DNA from: Hofstenia miamia
Lineage: Eukaryota > Xenacoelomorpha > Acoela
Assembly: GCA_004352715.1 (NCBI GenBank)
Contig: SCFE01000034.1
Span: 1,001,144-1,065,143 of the forward strand
Length of the DNA: 64,000 nucleotides
Direction of reading: 5' to 3'
In this document: positions 11,502 through 25,122 of the stretch, in pieces
How positions within the stretch are numbered: the stretch's first letter is position 1
How the letters are laid out: each line of letters begins with the position of its first letter
Notes under the pieces: model-generated
Told to the model about the DNA's origin: nothing
Seen by the model: only the letters and a program-made list of their open reading frames with translations
Database searches by the model: none
Translations under genes and position numbers: made by a program

Positions 11502-12436
11502 AACTCTTAGGTGCCAGATATCATTAATAGATGTTCAACTATGTGACTTCTTGTAGTAAGATTGTGCAAAGTTTACCTATAATGTATAAGTGTAAAAATT
11601 ATTTCTCATTTAAGAATGAAAACTTCTCATTTTATTTTTAATTTTGTAGTCATACCTGTGACGGGAATCTGTCCCAACGCTGAACAGTAGAAATGAAGGA
11701 ATTATAGTGCTCCTTCTGCATAAATACTAAGAAAATGTATTCTTAAATCTGATTTGACGAAATATAAATAATTTCATTGGAAAAAAATCATTATTCAGGT
11801 TCAGAACAAATTGTATATACATTTATCATATAATTAACATAATGTATATGGAAAATATTATATTTTTAATTCAATAATATACTTTAGTAATTTAGAATGA
11901 AGTATCTACAAAATTTATTAAAACTCAATAGTAAAAAGTTGGTACCATATCACTACACGTGCATGCACAGCAATAGGTTTAAAAATTTTTTTATAGTATA
12001 CCATTCTAAATTTTAAAAATTTAAATTTTGTTGCAATATATGTTGTACCTTATCTTTAATTCGGATTAAAGCCTCGCCTCGCATGAGGACTCAAACTGTC
12101 TCTATAAATGCAAAAGTTAAAAGTCCAAATTCTAGACGCGCCTACAACAGTGTTTGAAGTATAATTCCATTGAAATTTTAATGAAAACGACTGCACAAAT
12201 TTGAATAAACATCCAAAAAGTATGCACTCATAATATGAACTTCGCCTCAGGAACCTTAAAAAATCTTTGAAAAACTCTGTATGAAAGAATTTACTGTGGC
12301 CTTCGGTAATTAACTTCTTTTGAGTGGGCTAATTCGATAGGGGCAAGAAAAGGACGATAATACTTTGCCAAGTAATCTATGTGATGGCCTTGGCGATGAA
12401 ACCAAAGATAGACGGCTATGAGCACCAAGTGTTCAT
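11502..12436. other. Flank upstream of GPCR A, no gene seen
   Basis: Presumably holds the receptor's 5' region. No clear TATA-initiator arrangement could be defended and no coding frame was recognised. Confidence 0.5.
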
Positions 12437-13160
12437 TTGCTGAGAAATGGATCCATCGGAGTCGAGATTTTGAAGCTCAAATTCAAATATTGCTCTGAGA
12501 AGAATAAAAATCCGAAATTTGAGGAATATTCAAGGGAAATCTTTCAACTACAGAACACTGGCTTCTTGCTACTCAATACGAGATCTATCAAGAAACCTAA
12601 TGCTTTTGCTCACTTGGCTTGTGATATTAGATTCTGTTTGGGTCTTTAAATACGGAACCCGCTTCATTGGAGAGTCTCTTTGTTCAATAATGAATCTCTC
12701 TCTCATTTGTTCTCAATGCAATATCTCAAGAATGAAACCAATCCCAAGGGTTTCCAGGCCTACTGGTATCAAGAACTACAATTATTTAAAATATAGCTAG
12801 GATTTTCGAAAGGATGGTTTATGAATAGTATGAATCTTCATCTTACAAGAAGTCAATTAGTCATTTACAGTTTAGATTTCGCAAAAACAGTTCAACTACG
12901 GGTGCTTTAATCAAAATGTTGCATGATGTCATGAGGTCGAGAAAGTCATATGCTACTACAGACTGATCGCAGTATTTATGACCAAGACATTCGAAACAGT
13001 TAATGACGCTTCAATCCAAAATAGACTTCAAAACCTCCAGTCAAGTTTAAACAACAATATTGTAAAGTGGTATGAGAACTTCCTAAATTGCCGTCCTCTC
13101 TTCACAGTACTGTTAGGTTTCCGTTCACAGCTGCTCTACAATGTTGGTGTTCCATGAAGA
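12437..13160 (+). pseudogene. LINE fragment: endonuclease start joined to RT piece
   Basis: Frames are broken, but two LINE blocks are readable. About 12530-12600 gives L-L-N-T-R-S-I-K-K-P-N-A-F, the NxRSIxxK opening of a LINE endonuclease. About 12735-13155 gives, in pieces, V-S-R-P-T-G-I-K-N-Y, R-K-N-S-S-T-T-G-A-L-I (the GFRxxxSTxxAL block of RT), then K-T-F-E-T-V-N-D (a decayed motif A) and N-I-V-K-W-Y-E-N-F-L ending in N-V-G-V-P, the start of the GVPQG motif. Most of the endonuclease between these pieces is deleted. The fragment stops where the next LINE begins, so that element may have inserted here. Confidence 0.6.
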
Positions 13161-13175
13161 ATGATAAACGACTGG

Positions 13176-13885
13176 TAGAGAGCGGTCGTGTGCTTGCTGT
13201 GCACTACAATGCACTAACATCTCGCTAATTCTTACCTGTAATACATGCAGTGAACATCGTATTCATGCGAAGTGTGTTAACCTCAAAGGAAACGTGATTT
13301 CTAAGGGAAGATACCTATGGCAATGTGACGACTGCTGGGAGGCAGAGAAAAGCCACTATGGAATTCGGACGAAATGGAAGACAGAATTAAAATAATTGAA
13401 AAAAGTATCAACGAGATAAGAGACAGTTTAAATAACTTTGTGCGAAGCTCTGCAGATCACAACGTGAACCCAACTACTAAGAATACTTGGCCAATGTTGT
13501 TAGGCGAGAATGAAACGACGCCAGAGATGAAATGGAATCTAACGTTAATAGCAGAAGATCCCCTGCAATCCTCGGAAGTTCGAATACTGCCGGCAAGTTT
13601 AAGGGATCTCCTCTACCTGAACCAAGACTCAATATATATGTGGGAAGAATTAATAGAGATTGCGATGAAGCCGATATAAAAGAGCATTGTTTATCCACTG
13701 GAATGAAATTAATGAACATCAGAGGGGTCACTAAGGAAGGCTCTAAATTCAAGGGTTATCACTGCATTTTGTCAAGTGATTCTAGAGACATTATACATGA
13801 TCCAAAGAATTGGCCATCGGGAGTTTTAATCAATAGGTTTTACCTGGACGATAAAGCCAGGACATGGATGAAATCTCTCAATTGA
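13176..13885 (+). pseudogene. CR1-like LINE ORF1 with PHD finger, frameshifted
   Basis: The first part (about 13215-13370) reads C-N-T-C, R-I-H-A-K-C-V and then Y-L-W-Q-C-D-D-C-W-E, a PHD-type finger with CxxC, HxxC and WxCxxC elements. A +1 shift near 13375 leads into a frame starting MEDRIKIIEKSINEI, an amphipathic heptad-like helix likely to form a coiled coil. A second shift near 13620 leads to a frame (to 13885) with R-L-N-I-Y-V-G-R-I-N, an RRM-like or CTD-like segment common in CR1-type ORF1 proteins, probably nucleic-acid binding. ORF1 proteins package the RNA for retrotransposition; this copy cannot make an intact one. Confidence 0.65.
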
Positions 13886-16660
13886 CTAAAGATCGCTTAC
13901 TTAAACTCAAGGTGTGTTACAAATAAGTTCGAGGACATTGCAATGTTGGCTACTGAGTATAAAATTGACATTTTAACAATTGCTGAGACATGATTAAACC
14001 CAGACTCTCCAATTAGTGCTCTTCAGTTCTGTGCACTCGACTTGAATATTCAATACGAAGCCGTAAGTATTCCAAGACAAGGTCGTGGAGGTGGCATTGG
14101 TGTGATATTCAAGCCATATTTAGACTGTCAAGTACTCAAAGAAAGAACTTCAACAGAATGTGAGTCCTGTGTTTTCCTGTTCAAACCTATTAATCTAAGA
14201 TTCTTGGTGCTATATCGTATTCCATCTGGTAACGCATCCGAATTTCTTATAATTTACAGAGAATTAGTGATGAATTATTCTATATATGACGAATAATTTC
14301 TTTGCGTCGGAGATTTTAACATTCACATGGATGATCGAAACAACACGTATACAATACGAATGTTGGATATATTTAATGAATTTAATGTGAATAAATGGGT
14401 AAAGCATCCTACACATAGAAAAGGTCACCTGATTGACCTGGTTGTTACTGTAGACAATTGTAAGATTACAAATCTGCGTCATCTACACATTATGAATTCC
14501 GAACATGATCAGATATACTTGCAGATAGAGGTAGACCAATATGAGTCAATGAATACAACTGAATCCATGACAATGTATGATTGGAATCGAATTAATCCTA
14601 GATCATTCGCAGATGCTTTCAATAATCTGAATTTTGGGAGCAAATCCTCTACCTTGGAGTTGTTTTCGGATTGCGTACACAGAGCAACCCCTAAGGTGCA
14701 ACGTCGGGAACGTCAAGTTAAATGTCCCTACCTAAATCGCGAGCTAGGAAATGAAATACGTAAGCAGAGAAAATTAGAACGTACTTACCATAGAACAGGT
14801 GATGTTCTGTCCAGAAATAACTACAAAGAGTAGTGATGAGTAGTCAGAAGACTTTTACGTTGTAACAAGGAAAGTTATTGTCTTAAACAAATTATAACAG
14901 CTGGTAGTGATCAAGGAAACTTTTCTCAATCTTAGGAACGATGCTCAAACGAAAAACTCAGATAAGACTTCCAACTACAAATTCACCACTAAGTCTAGCT
15001 AATGAATTCAATGAATTCTTCATTACCAAAATCCGTGACATTCGACTATCAATGACTGATAGTGACAATGCAATACCAGTTCCTATTAACATTCCACCAA
15101 TTTTTACATTCAAGGCTGTATCGATTCATGACATGGAAATCGCAATAAAAGAACAATCAAGTAAAATCTCCATTTTGGATCCGTGTCCTGCATGAATTCT
15201 CAAAGATCTAGCAGTGATAATAGCTCCTTTGCTCACATCGGAGTTCAATCATATGCTGGAAACTACGGAGTATCCAGGCGAACTTAAGATAGCCACCGTA
15301 CGTCCTAACTTAAAGAAACCGAAGCTCGACAAAGAAATATTAAAACATTACCGACCAGTCTCAAATTTGAAATATTTCGCTAAGATATTCGATGAAATAA
15401 TGGCCAAGCAAATAAGGGATCACATAACGACCTTTGGGTTAGTAGATGCTTCAATACCTGGTTATCGAAAATGTCATTCTACCGAAACCATTCTCTTGCA
15501 TATCAATCAAGTTGTACTGAGTTCACTATCTCAGCGAAAGGGGATATTCATCATCGCACTGGACATGAGCAGTGCGTTTGACACCATTGATGCTACGATT
15601 TTATCTCAAATACTAAGATGTTATATTGGGGCAGATGTATCGACTACTAAGTTACTAATCAGTTATCTAACTAACAGGAAACAGTTTGCAACAGTAAATG
15701 GAGTATCATCAAATGTAATGGATATAGAACATGGTGGTCCTCAGGGCTCTAAGCTCTTACCAATATTATTTCTATTATACACCATGCCGATTTGTGAATT
15801 ATTGCATTCATTTGATGTAAGTTTCCACGTCTATGCGGATGATATAACAATCATGATAGGTGTCAAGAACTCTATAAGTGAGGCATTATCCAAGATCAAA
15901 GTTATTACTACAGAAGTAAGAGATCTGTAATAAGATGAAATTGCAATTAATTCTATTTGTTTCCGGAATGAACACTCCATTTGAGCGACGAGTTGTGGAT
16001 TGTGCTGGAAAACAATTTGAAACAAGTGAAGAAATTAGACTACTTGGCATAACACTGGGTTCAAACTGGTCATTCAAGACTCACATCAACAACGTATGCT
16101 CAATGTGTTGAAGAATCATGCGCTAAATATGGTCAATTCGGAAAAGTATTACACGCCACTCAACACAACTATTAATTCAGTCAATGGTATTGAGTCGCCT
16201 AGACTACTCAAATGGTGTATAATCAACTCGTCCAAGAATGTCACAGATAAATTCCAAAGGGTACAAAATGCGGCCATAAGATTAATTTTTCAGCTCAAAA
16301 GAAGATGCAACTTAACAAATTACAGACACGAGTTCCATTGGCTTCCGATCTAGCACGCTTAAAGTATAAAATCATTATACTCACACATAAATCAATCTAT
16401 GAAAACAATGCTCCGAAGTATTTAGCAGAGATGCCAAGACAAAGAAGAGATATCAATACTAGGAATGACAACTCGATGATGCTGGCCGTATTGCGTTGCA
16501 ATAATAACCAAGAGCTACGACGATTCTCTATTGCGGCACCAAAACATTGGAATGAACTATCGGTGGATATACCCACAAAGCGTAATTTCATAATCTTCAA
16601 GAAAAGAATAAAGACATTTCTGTTTAGTATGACAAATTACGAGACATGATCGGTATGTAT
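13886..16660 (+). pseudogene. CR1-like LINE ORF2: endonuclease and reverse transcriptase, broken
   Basis: The APE-type endonuclease runs from about 13895. It contains A-E-T followed by a TGA where the family has the Trp of ETWL, then G-D-F-N-I-H-M-D-D (about 14310-14335) and an SEHD piece in the usual SDH position. The reverse transcriptase (about 15214-15930, one open frame of 238 codons) has H-Y-R-P-V-S-N-L-K, a S-T-E-T-I-L-L-H block, motif A A-L-D-M-S-S-A-F-D-T-I-D, motif B G-G-P-Q-G-S-K-L-L and motif C Y-A-D-D, so its catalytic aspartates are intact. The region 16096-16650 holds the thumb and C-terminal tail with F-S-I-A-A-P-K-H-W-N-E-L (the SFxxxxPxxWNxLP block). Breaks lie near 13992 (stop), 14297, 14835, 15195, 15930 and 16125-16350. 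The order endonuclease-RT, the PHD ORF1 and a short-unit 3' tail fit the CR1 group of the Jockey superfamily. Confidence 0.85.
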
Positions 16661-16760
16661 GTCAGCTAGTGCTGGCTGCTACCAATTGCAGCGCTTTTGA
16701 ATATTCGTTGAATTATAAAGCGCTTTATAAGTTTATTGTAAATAAATAAATAAATAAATA
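16661..16760 (+). mobile_element. LINE 3' untranslated region and (TAAA)n tail
   Basis: About 80 bases follow the end of ORF2 and finish in about five TAAA units (16738-16760). A short microsatellite-like 3' end rather than a long poly(A) is typical of CR1-type LINEs and marks the 3' end of the element on the plus strand. Confidence 0.75.
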
Positions 16761-17065
16761 GTCTGATCTGCTTCTGTTACAGTGTTCACTGACGACAATT
16801 CATCAATTATCCCTAATCAGTACAATAGCGAAACTAGTCGGACTGGGGCTGATATATTCAATTCCAAACTGGGTTGAAGATAACTATTTTTTATATTTAC
16901 GTTAAATTTATGTACATGGAAATAATATTTTATTAATTTAAGCGTTACTTTTAGAATTATTACCACTAATACTACTACTACTAGGCTTTATTAAACTGTA
17001 AATAAACAATGACACAAATATAATAACTATTACTAATATTTACAATAGTTAAAACTACATCTTAC

Positions 17066-17100
17066 CATGAACTTCTATAACAGTGTTATAGAAGTTCATG
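17066..17100. repeat. Perfect 35-bp palindrome, two 17-bp arms around one G
   Basis: CATGAACTTCTATAACA is followed by G and then its exact reverse complement. No mismatch occurs in either arm. No gene is adjacent. Confidence 0.95.
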
Positions 17101-20100
17101 ATCTGACTTACAGGTAAATGACTGAGACATTGTTATAACTATCTATCTGGAAATATACTGTATCTAAAAAATAATCAGGAAGTTCGGAAATCGGTCCCTA
17201 GGTATGCCGTTGTGTGAGTTTTCACGCAATAACCAACTTAACACAACAACACGCAAGAGGCTGTTGTGCCACACAACATACAAGCACAACAGAACAAAGT
17301 CATAAATTACAGAAAATTTATAGTTTGGGTATTGATGTTTTAATAATAAGCAACTATATGAATATAGCATTTAAATCCATTGGATATTCATGATGCTGAA
17401 ATTTTCTGAAAATCAAAATTGTAATATTCACGGCAATAGCTTTTCTTTTAAAATGTCATTTAAGGAAGAAATAATGAGGATTTAATTGACTTACTTTTAA
17501 GTTTTCTATGAAGCTATTTTTGTTGATGCGTAAAACTAAGATGTACACAAAAATAAAACAATAATATGTTGTAGTATTAACTAAACTTTTTGAAAGTTCT
17601 ATCCATTTTTGCAATATCTCGTCTTACGACTTGGCCGGGCTGGCCCATGCCTATTTATGCACTTCCTTTTCATTTTCAATGTGCAGTAACATGATTTTCA
17701 GGTTTAGCCTTGATCCACAGATAAAGATTGATAAAGAATAAGATCTACCCATACACAACGCAAGTCCGGTAGGAGTTCAATAGAAACCTAAGCTAGTCTC
17801 AAAATATAAACTCATACATTTCCTTCTAGTTTAAATTTAGTAGTGTCCAGAGTAGCCCAAGCCTACCACTCTGTGCAATAAGTTCAATGGTTATGTAAGT
17901 CAGAGATGCACAGAGGTCGGACAGTCCCAGGTCAAAGTATTGAAAAACGTGGTGCTAAATTTAAAAATAAATTAATATTACGCAACATTGCACGCAAATC
18001 AATCAAATGCAGTGAAAGAACGATAATTTATAAACAATGTGTTGAAGAATCTAACTTTGTTTTTCAAATTATACATTAGTAACATATTATCTTCTAAAAA
18101 TCAATTTGTTCTTTAATTTCAGCGCATGCAAGACACTTTGGTCTAGCAAACAGGAAAATTAAAAAATTTTTTGACAAGTATCTTTATTGGGCCTAAATGT
18201 ACTGAATTTGGCATGAATATAAATGTGACATGCCTAGACCTAAATTTTTGGCCCTCTCTATCTCTGATCTACGCAAATTTATATCTCTGTTAAAACTGAA
18301 TTAGTAAAATGTAGAAAATTTATTGTTTATTATGAATGGCCATATTTTTGAAAATTAATCGTTACGCAATATCAAATAAAGTAAAATACTTAAATAAGTG
18401 TAGATGTACATAAAATTACTAAATCTTTGAAATGATTTTGTAAAGCAACTAATTACATCTAATGGTTGTTATATTTGCCTCATTTTAGTAAATTCTACAG
18501 CAAATCGCCAATACGTGTTTACAGTAGGACTTGATCAAGTCCAATTTACATACGTAGCATTTTTAAAATATATTTCATTGTTCAAATTAATAATTTGTAA
18601 GATATGCCTTCTTCTGTAGACAAGTCAGTTTTCATGAAAAAAGATTTCTTCCAAAATTAAATTTTTTGTGCGGAACCTGGAACAAAATTTAAGTTTGCAG
18701 CATTCTCTTAGTATTTTTTTCAGAGTCATCTTAAGCTAAATTTGCTCGTACATTATGCTTATTGTCGAGGTTAATAACAATAATAAATTTTTGCAAAAAA
18801 TTAGTTTGAATAAATAATTTTAAAAAGTGAAAAAATTCGTTTTTGCTAAGATATTTTAAATTATTGCATAAAATCTCACTATTTTCAGTTACCAATCACT
18901 TCCACATGCATGCTCTTTTTCAGAAGGAAACTGACCTGGTAGCCATCTTCAAATCTGAGAAAATGTCGTGTATTTTTCTATGGGATAACGACAAAAGTCT
19001 TGTTTTTACAAAATTTATATTATTTAGAAATTTCCAGAAAAATTTTAAGTATTGATTTGTCTTTTCTAATGTTGTTGAAATACTTTCAGTTTGTGGCAAA
19101 TAACGTATATTTAATTACAAAAAAATAATTGAGGCTTGCTTATTTAGTGTAAATTTTGATATATGAAATCTTAACCACTTACATTGCAGTGAAATCTCAT
19201 TTGTTAATTACTAACATAGTAAACTTAAAGATTTGATGCCACTACTCTCAAACTATCGTTGTTAATAATTGAAATATGTGTAGGAAAGCTAAAAATATAA
19301 AAGAATATTACAACTATTATATTTAGAATACTTATTTTTTTATATTAAAATGCCTTTGTTCAGAAGGCATGAATAATTTAGCAAATATTAATTCAAATTT
19401 TATTTTTAGAAAATTCTAATCTGTTATATAGAGTGCGAAAATGTTTTAAATGAGATTTCAGTGTTTTCCTAAATAAATTTTAACAATGAAGCAATTTCAA
19501 TATATGTGGGTTCCCAAATGAATAGTTCATTTTTACAGCATTTCTAGGTCTATATGTGTTTTGTTATATATTTCATCTATCCATTGCATTTCATGAGATT
19601 GGCAAAAGTTTAGCAACCAGAATAAAATTGAAGAACTTTCATGATACATAAAATTAGAAAAATAATTAAAATTGCCTAAAAACTTAAGAATGCTTATCAT
19701 ATTTTTAATTACTTTTTGCAATAAGTGCAAATGTTGGTTGCATGCATTACAATACATAATTTATTATTGTGGTAAATAGATTAAAAATAAAGAATTTATA
19801 TTAGAAAAGAAAAAGTATAATTCAAAAATTATTGTTGTAAGTAAATCATCATGTCTAGAACACTAATAAAAATTTATAAACTCGCAAAATGCAACATAAA
19901 CAAAGGCTTAGAATTAAACAGACTCAAACTGATCGCCATATTCATCATTATGTTGTACATGAGCCATTAGCAATTCTAAAAGAGATAATTGCAGGTTTTC
20001 CTATTGATGTTTCGTATCAACATCTTAAAATTATACGTCAGAGTTAATGAAAAGAAATACAATACATTTGGACAACACTTATCTGCAAACGGTTCTTAAT

Positions 20101-22530
20101 TATATTAATAGGGGCAACAATTATCGAGCAATGATCAAAGTTATTATGTTTTGTGGTATAAATGAACTAAGATCACAATTTTGAATGAACCGTTTTATTC
20201 AACAAAATTTTTTGTTAAGCATTCTAGCATATTTCAGCTGTTATGAGCCAGCTGCAATTATCAGCACATCTCATATAATTACCATGAAAAAATATATGTT
20301 GATAGATTGAAAATTTCAGTTTGCTTTTCTGTGATGTGAATTGACAAAAAATTGCAGACCACAATGTCACGTTTTCAAATTCTGTAATCTTACCCTAAAA
20401 ACCAAAAAATATTTCAATTTTCTAATGCATGAGCCCTCCCTGAGATCATGGGCTTACATTCCTTTTGTACTGCCGTTGTGAGGACAGCCAGTATGAATTT
20501 TGTATACTTCCACTGTTCGATACATTTTTTATTGATTTAGAGACTAATAGAGCTTTCAGTGTTGGGTCTAAATAGATCAAACTCTAAACTTTTAAATTGC
20601 TTCATTCAATAAACGTTTTCTAGTTTCTTATAGCTATATTTTTAAATGACACGAAGACAAAGTATATAAATTTTAAAAAAGCTCAAGATTTTTAAACAAC
20701 TTATATTGAGCTCGTTAACAAGTCTGCAATAGATTGAAAATGAAACGTATTATTGCTACTGAAGGAAAAAAGTTTTTGGCTTTGCCAGCCGCTAAAAAGC
20801 ACACCGCTATTACAACAGGCTACTTAGATACCAGCTAACTAACTGAAATCTAAGAATATTGCTAATCACAATAACAGTAACTTCTTCGCGGCTTAGAATA
20901 CTCTTTGTCATCTGCAAATGCAACATTCGTCAAAAAAACCCAAGATTATATTGGCGCAATAATCTTGGCAATTAGTCTATTAACGTTAACATTAGAAATA
21001 GTGAGACCAATAAATGTATTTAGTTTTAGGTTTAGCCGAATATTTTCACAGGATGCGAACACAAACAGAATAGTATGTTAAGTTTAAGCATAAAACTGTT
21101 TTACAAAATACGAAGACCACCCCCAGTTTATCATTTAATTGCCAACGCTAACTTTGGGAATTAATAAGTACAAATTGTGAATTATTTTATCGCTTTGCAA
21201 CTCTCTTATTAGGCATGTTGTGCAAAACTTGACAGATACTCAAAATATATTATTCGGAATCAACATGTTTTCGCGACCATTTCAAAACAATTTAATTTTC
21301 AGCCTGTTTTTTATAATTATCGAAGGATTGATAAAAACCTTCAAAAAAAACCTTAAACTATGCGTTTTACAAAGACTTACGGTGTTGCAGTAGCATACAT
21401 GAATTAATATTTGTTACATAATTCTATAGTAAAATATTATAGGTTCAAATTGTTTACTTTACATGCATAAACAGCAGTGTAATTTTGAAATTGGCTTTTC
21501 TGAGATGCATGCATATCAGTTTTAGCACGAATATCAAGTTTAACAAGGAATTCTTCCAAATCTGTGATAGTTTCCTCTAAAAACTAAAGAAGATATTTCA
21601 AATCTGAAAAAACCACAAAATAGAGAATTGTCTCTTTCATTCATTTCTAAGAAGCAAAATATTTAAGATAGTTGTTGTTTCCATGGAAATTACACCGACT
21701 GGTTATCTGAACGTTAAGTGCGGTAAAAATGAATATTTTTACTTAAATCGCATCTCCATAGATGTGTACTTATCGAAGGCTTTCAATATTTCTTAACACA
21801 CTCTCTGGATAAAATTGTTCAAAAATGCGGTTAAAATGGATTGTTACTTTAATGTAACGCTGATGAATATTTATTGTAAAGAAATACGCGTAAAACATTT
21901 TCTAGTTTTTTAGATGATCAACTTACATAAATGGTCTATTTCCTTTACAGAATGAAGTAATCATCAATTCATTTCGTTATGCGGCCTTTGAAAACAACAA
22001 TTATAAGTAAAGCTTCCAATTGCCTATGGTTTTCAGTAGTAACGAAAATATTAGATCCATACATTATGATGATTTACCTTATAACTCCTTTGATAAAAAT
22101 GCAATAATTTACTGAATTTCTTTTTAATATAAATGTTTATAAATGGATACATGCATGCAGTCCTCTTCTATTATATCAAGTTCCTATTAATGATACATAT
22201 CGTTAAACATTTGAATAAATTTCAGGAAAACGTTATTACATGTGATTATAACTTTGTCAAATATCGAAGATACATTTGGAAAAGTTTCTAATACGTCGCT
22301 TAGGTGCCTCTCTTAGGCCAATTTCAGGATTGACAATTTATTAACAAGACCAATAATAACATCCTGGGGTTTTTAATGTAGATCACATTTTTGTTGATTT
22401 ATCCAAACAATGGTTGTGCTACTCTATATTTTCTAAAACCAATCTTTAAGTCCTCTGTAAATAATCTTGAATTGTCCAATGTGACTGAGAATATATGGCC
22501 AATTGAAAAAAAGTGAGTACACTTTGTGCT
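17101..22530. other. Gene-poor AT-rich stretch
   Basis: No frame with a recognisable domain on either strand. Frames of 60-75 codons (for example 18843-19055 plus and 19533-19757 minus) have AT-biased content and no motifs. A short frame at 20740-20838 (about 32 codons, plus) is similarly unassigned. Confidence 0.5.
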
Positions 22531-22538
22531 TTTTGCTA

Positions 22539-22555
22539 TTATTATTATTATTGTA
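22539..22555. repeat. (ATT)n microsatellite
   Basis: About five ATT units. A similar (TTA)n tract lies at about 23022-23041. Confidence 0.8.
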
Positions 22556-23453
22556 CTCACACGGAAGTGAAATTTTAGAATCAATTACATTCAGTATGCA
22601 AATTAATTAGTTCTTTTAACCAAAGTGTCTATTTGCGGATTGACTCAGCTAATGCATGTTTCCCCTTCAAAGGTTGTTTTGGAATTCTTGTCCTTCTTGA
22701 GCACAAGCAAATTATCTGCTTGTGAGCAATTTTGTGCTGCAACATTTCTTAGAAGTGTTCTTCATTGAAAGTTAATTATCTTCTTAAGAATACTTAGATT
22801 AAAGGTTAGTATTTTAAACTTTACATCAGGAACATTAAATGAAGCTGCTTGTAAAAATATTTTTTCGATGTAATATTTGCAATAATTGAGGTGGAGATAA
22901 TCGTCCATCTATTTGCAATACATCAATAAGAAAAATAGCATCATGTTTCTCAACAAAATAAGTTTATACCAGAAACGATATTTTTAGTTTTTAAGGTTGA
23001 TTCATATCCAATATATTTTATTATTATTATTATTATTATTAAATGTTTTATAGATTTGAAGAGAAAGAAGCACCAGAAGCTCTTCTGTATTTGTTTGAAT
23101 GATGTCTATATGTAGCCCATCGCCATCAGCTGAAATCTCTGCCTCGACTCCAAAGGTCCTGCAGATGCTAAGTCGCTGAGCTATCGCATTTTCCTAATCA
23201 CTGTAAAATCAATTCAGAAGATCCCTCTATCGAAACTCCCATAGTCAGTAGCAAAACATCATCAGTGAAAGCTTCTGTAAAATCCGTGAAAAAGGAAAAA
23301 CTATGTTCGTTATTGGTAGAAGTATTTTAAAACATCCTCAAATCATTCAATCCACACTTACACTTGCTACTACTCTTCACAAAAAATTTAGAAAATATCA
23401 CTCTATCCAGAACCATACACCAACACTGTCTTTGTAAGCACTAAAGTGCTCGA

Positions 23454-23456
<3 letters not shown>

Positions 23457-23491
<35 letters not shown>
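23457..23491. repeat. (AT)n microsatellite
   Basis: An uninterrupted TA run of about 35 bases in otherwise unannotated sequence. Confidence 0.9.
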
Positions 23492-23499
<8 letters not shown>

Positions 23500-24853
23500 C
23501 ATATACGGGCTCTAGATACTATGGGATTTGTTTCCACCGGCCGCACTTTCTGATTCTTCATAGTATCCTTACCATAAAAAGCATATTTGCAAAGCACTTT
23601 TTTTTCAAAACTAATTTGAATTTGCAACATTCTCAGGGATCTAAAATGCTCATGGCGTATGACTATTTGTTGTGAAAAAGTACTGAAGCACATGTCAGCT
23701 CGAAAAAATTTTATTCAGACTTGCATGCTTCACAGTCTCTTTGGACGCATTAGTTCTCTGCAGTTTCCAGTTAGTACGTTCAGTTTTCTATTTTGGAAGG
23801 CCGTGGGAGCTTTCATGTAAGACAAACAAAAATAAACTAAATAAGCAAAATATTATGTTTAACTACAAAGTAATTTTAAATGTTCTTTTGCAAATTCTTA
23901 ATAAAATTGCTAACAGTTTTTAAATTATCTAGATCTTTTATATTTCCGAATTTTACAAAATTCCATTATCATTTTAATTGGTTCTATGTGATTTCTGACA
24001 AAGAAATTTTCACAAATTCTGTATTTACGAGGTCAGAAATAACGTAATACCAATCAAAGCAAAAGCAATATCGAATAATTTATGTTACATTTAAAAAAAG
24101 CTTTAAATTGTTACAATACTGCATATTAATGAATGTGAAGAGGAGCTGATTGCATCAGAGAGTGCTTTGGCTTGAAATCTTAGATTTAGATATGTGCTAT
24201 TACAACTATACAATGTTAGAAAGCAATCAAACCTATGCATTTGCAAGGAATATACCAGTACCTTAATAAATAATAAGGAGTCCACAAAACTGTTTTAGAT
24301 CCAATCAATTATCAGTAAAGCATTTCTCTTTTTTCATATCAAATGAATAAATGCTTCTCCAGGAAAGCAAGGTCTACGATAAAACGTAGCATTGCCTAAG
24401 AAATTTTTCCCTTTTCCTTGACACTATTTAATTGTGGTCAATAGTTGTTTTGGAATCAAAGTGCTATTTTAACTTTCATCTTCAGATTTTATTAGGTTAA
24501 TAACCGGTAACTTAAAGCAATTGTCTCTAACATTATTATTGAATTTAAAGAAAGTTCTACTTTTGAACTTTCTATGGTTTTCGATTACTAAAAGTTTTTA
24601 CTGCTCAACTTCTAGGAAGTCTTCATTTTTTAAAAGTAGGTTCTCATTGTGTTACATTTTATTTAATTATTTTTACATTAGTACTAAGGCACGGATTTAT
24701 ATACTCAATATTTTTATTCTAGTCTTTTTGTTGTACACCCTGTATCCCATATATTTACAAGTCAGCAAATACTATAATTTAGAACACACGTAGACAATAT
24801 TTACAATTTGCTACAATTACATACATACAAGGCATACACAAATAAAGGCTAAG
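23500..24853. other. Left flank of the Polinton, no gene seen
   Basis: Short frames only (23741-23923 plus, 24103-24285 minus, 24521-24793 plus) without recognisable domains. The last 50 bases before 24854 were checked for a 6-bp target duplication with the right flank; none is clear. Confidence 0.5.
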
Positions 24854-25122
24854 CTAAAAATGATCATTTTAAATAACTTTTTACACTTTTCTATTGATTT
24901 TGATGTGAAAAAGTCGTTTTTTAGAAATTCAGGATTTTACAGCCATGGGTCAAAAAACTGCAGCCCTAAAAATATAAATAAGTATTCAATTATACCCCCT
25001 TTTAAACTATGCACCAATATGTTTTTAATCAATTTTTTGCATTATTATAAAATCGACTTTTTCCGGACATTCCAAAATGTTTTTGAAGCCACTTGTTGTT
25101 CAGAATTTTTACATGTAATTCA
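24854..25122. repeat. Left terminal inverted repeat of the Polinton
   Basis: Aligns with the reverse complement of 39075-39340 over its whole length with scattered mismatches and short indels. The best block runs from AATAACTTTTTACACTTTTC through GATTTTGATGTGAAAAAGTC to beyond the AGCCATGGGTCAAAAAACTG segment. Confidence 0.9.
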
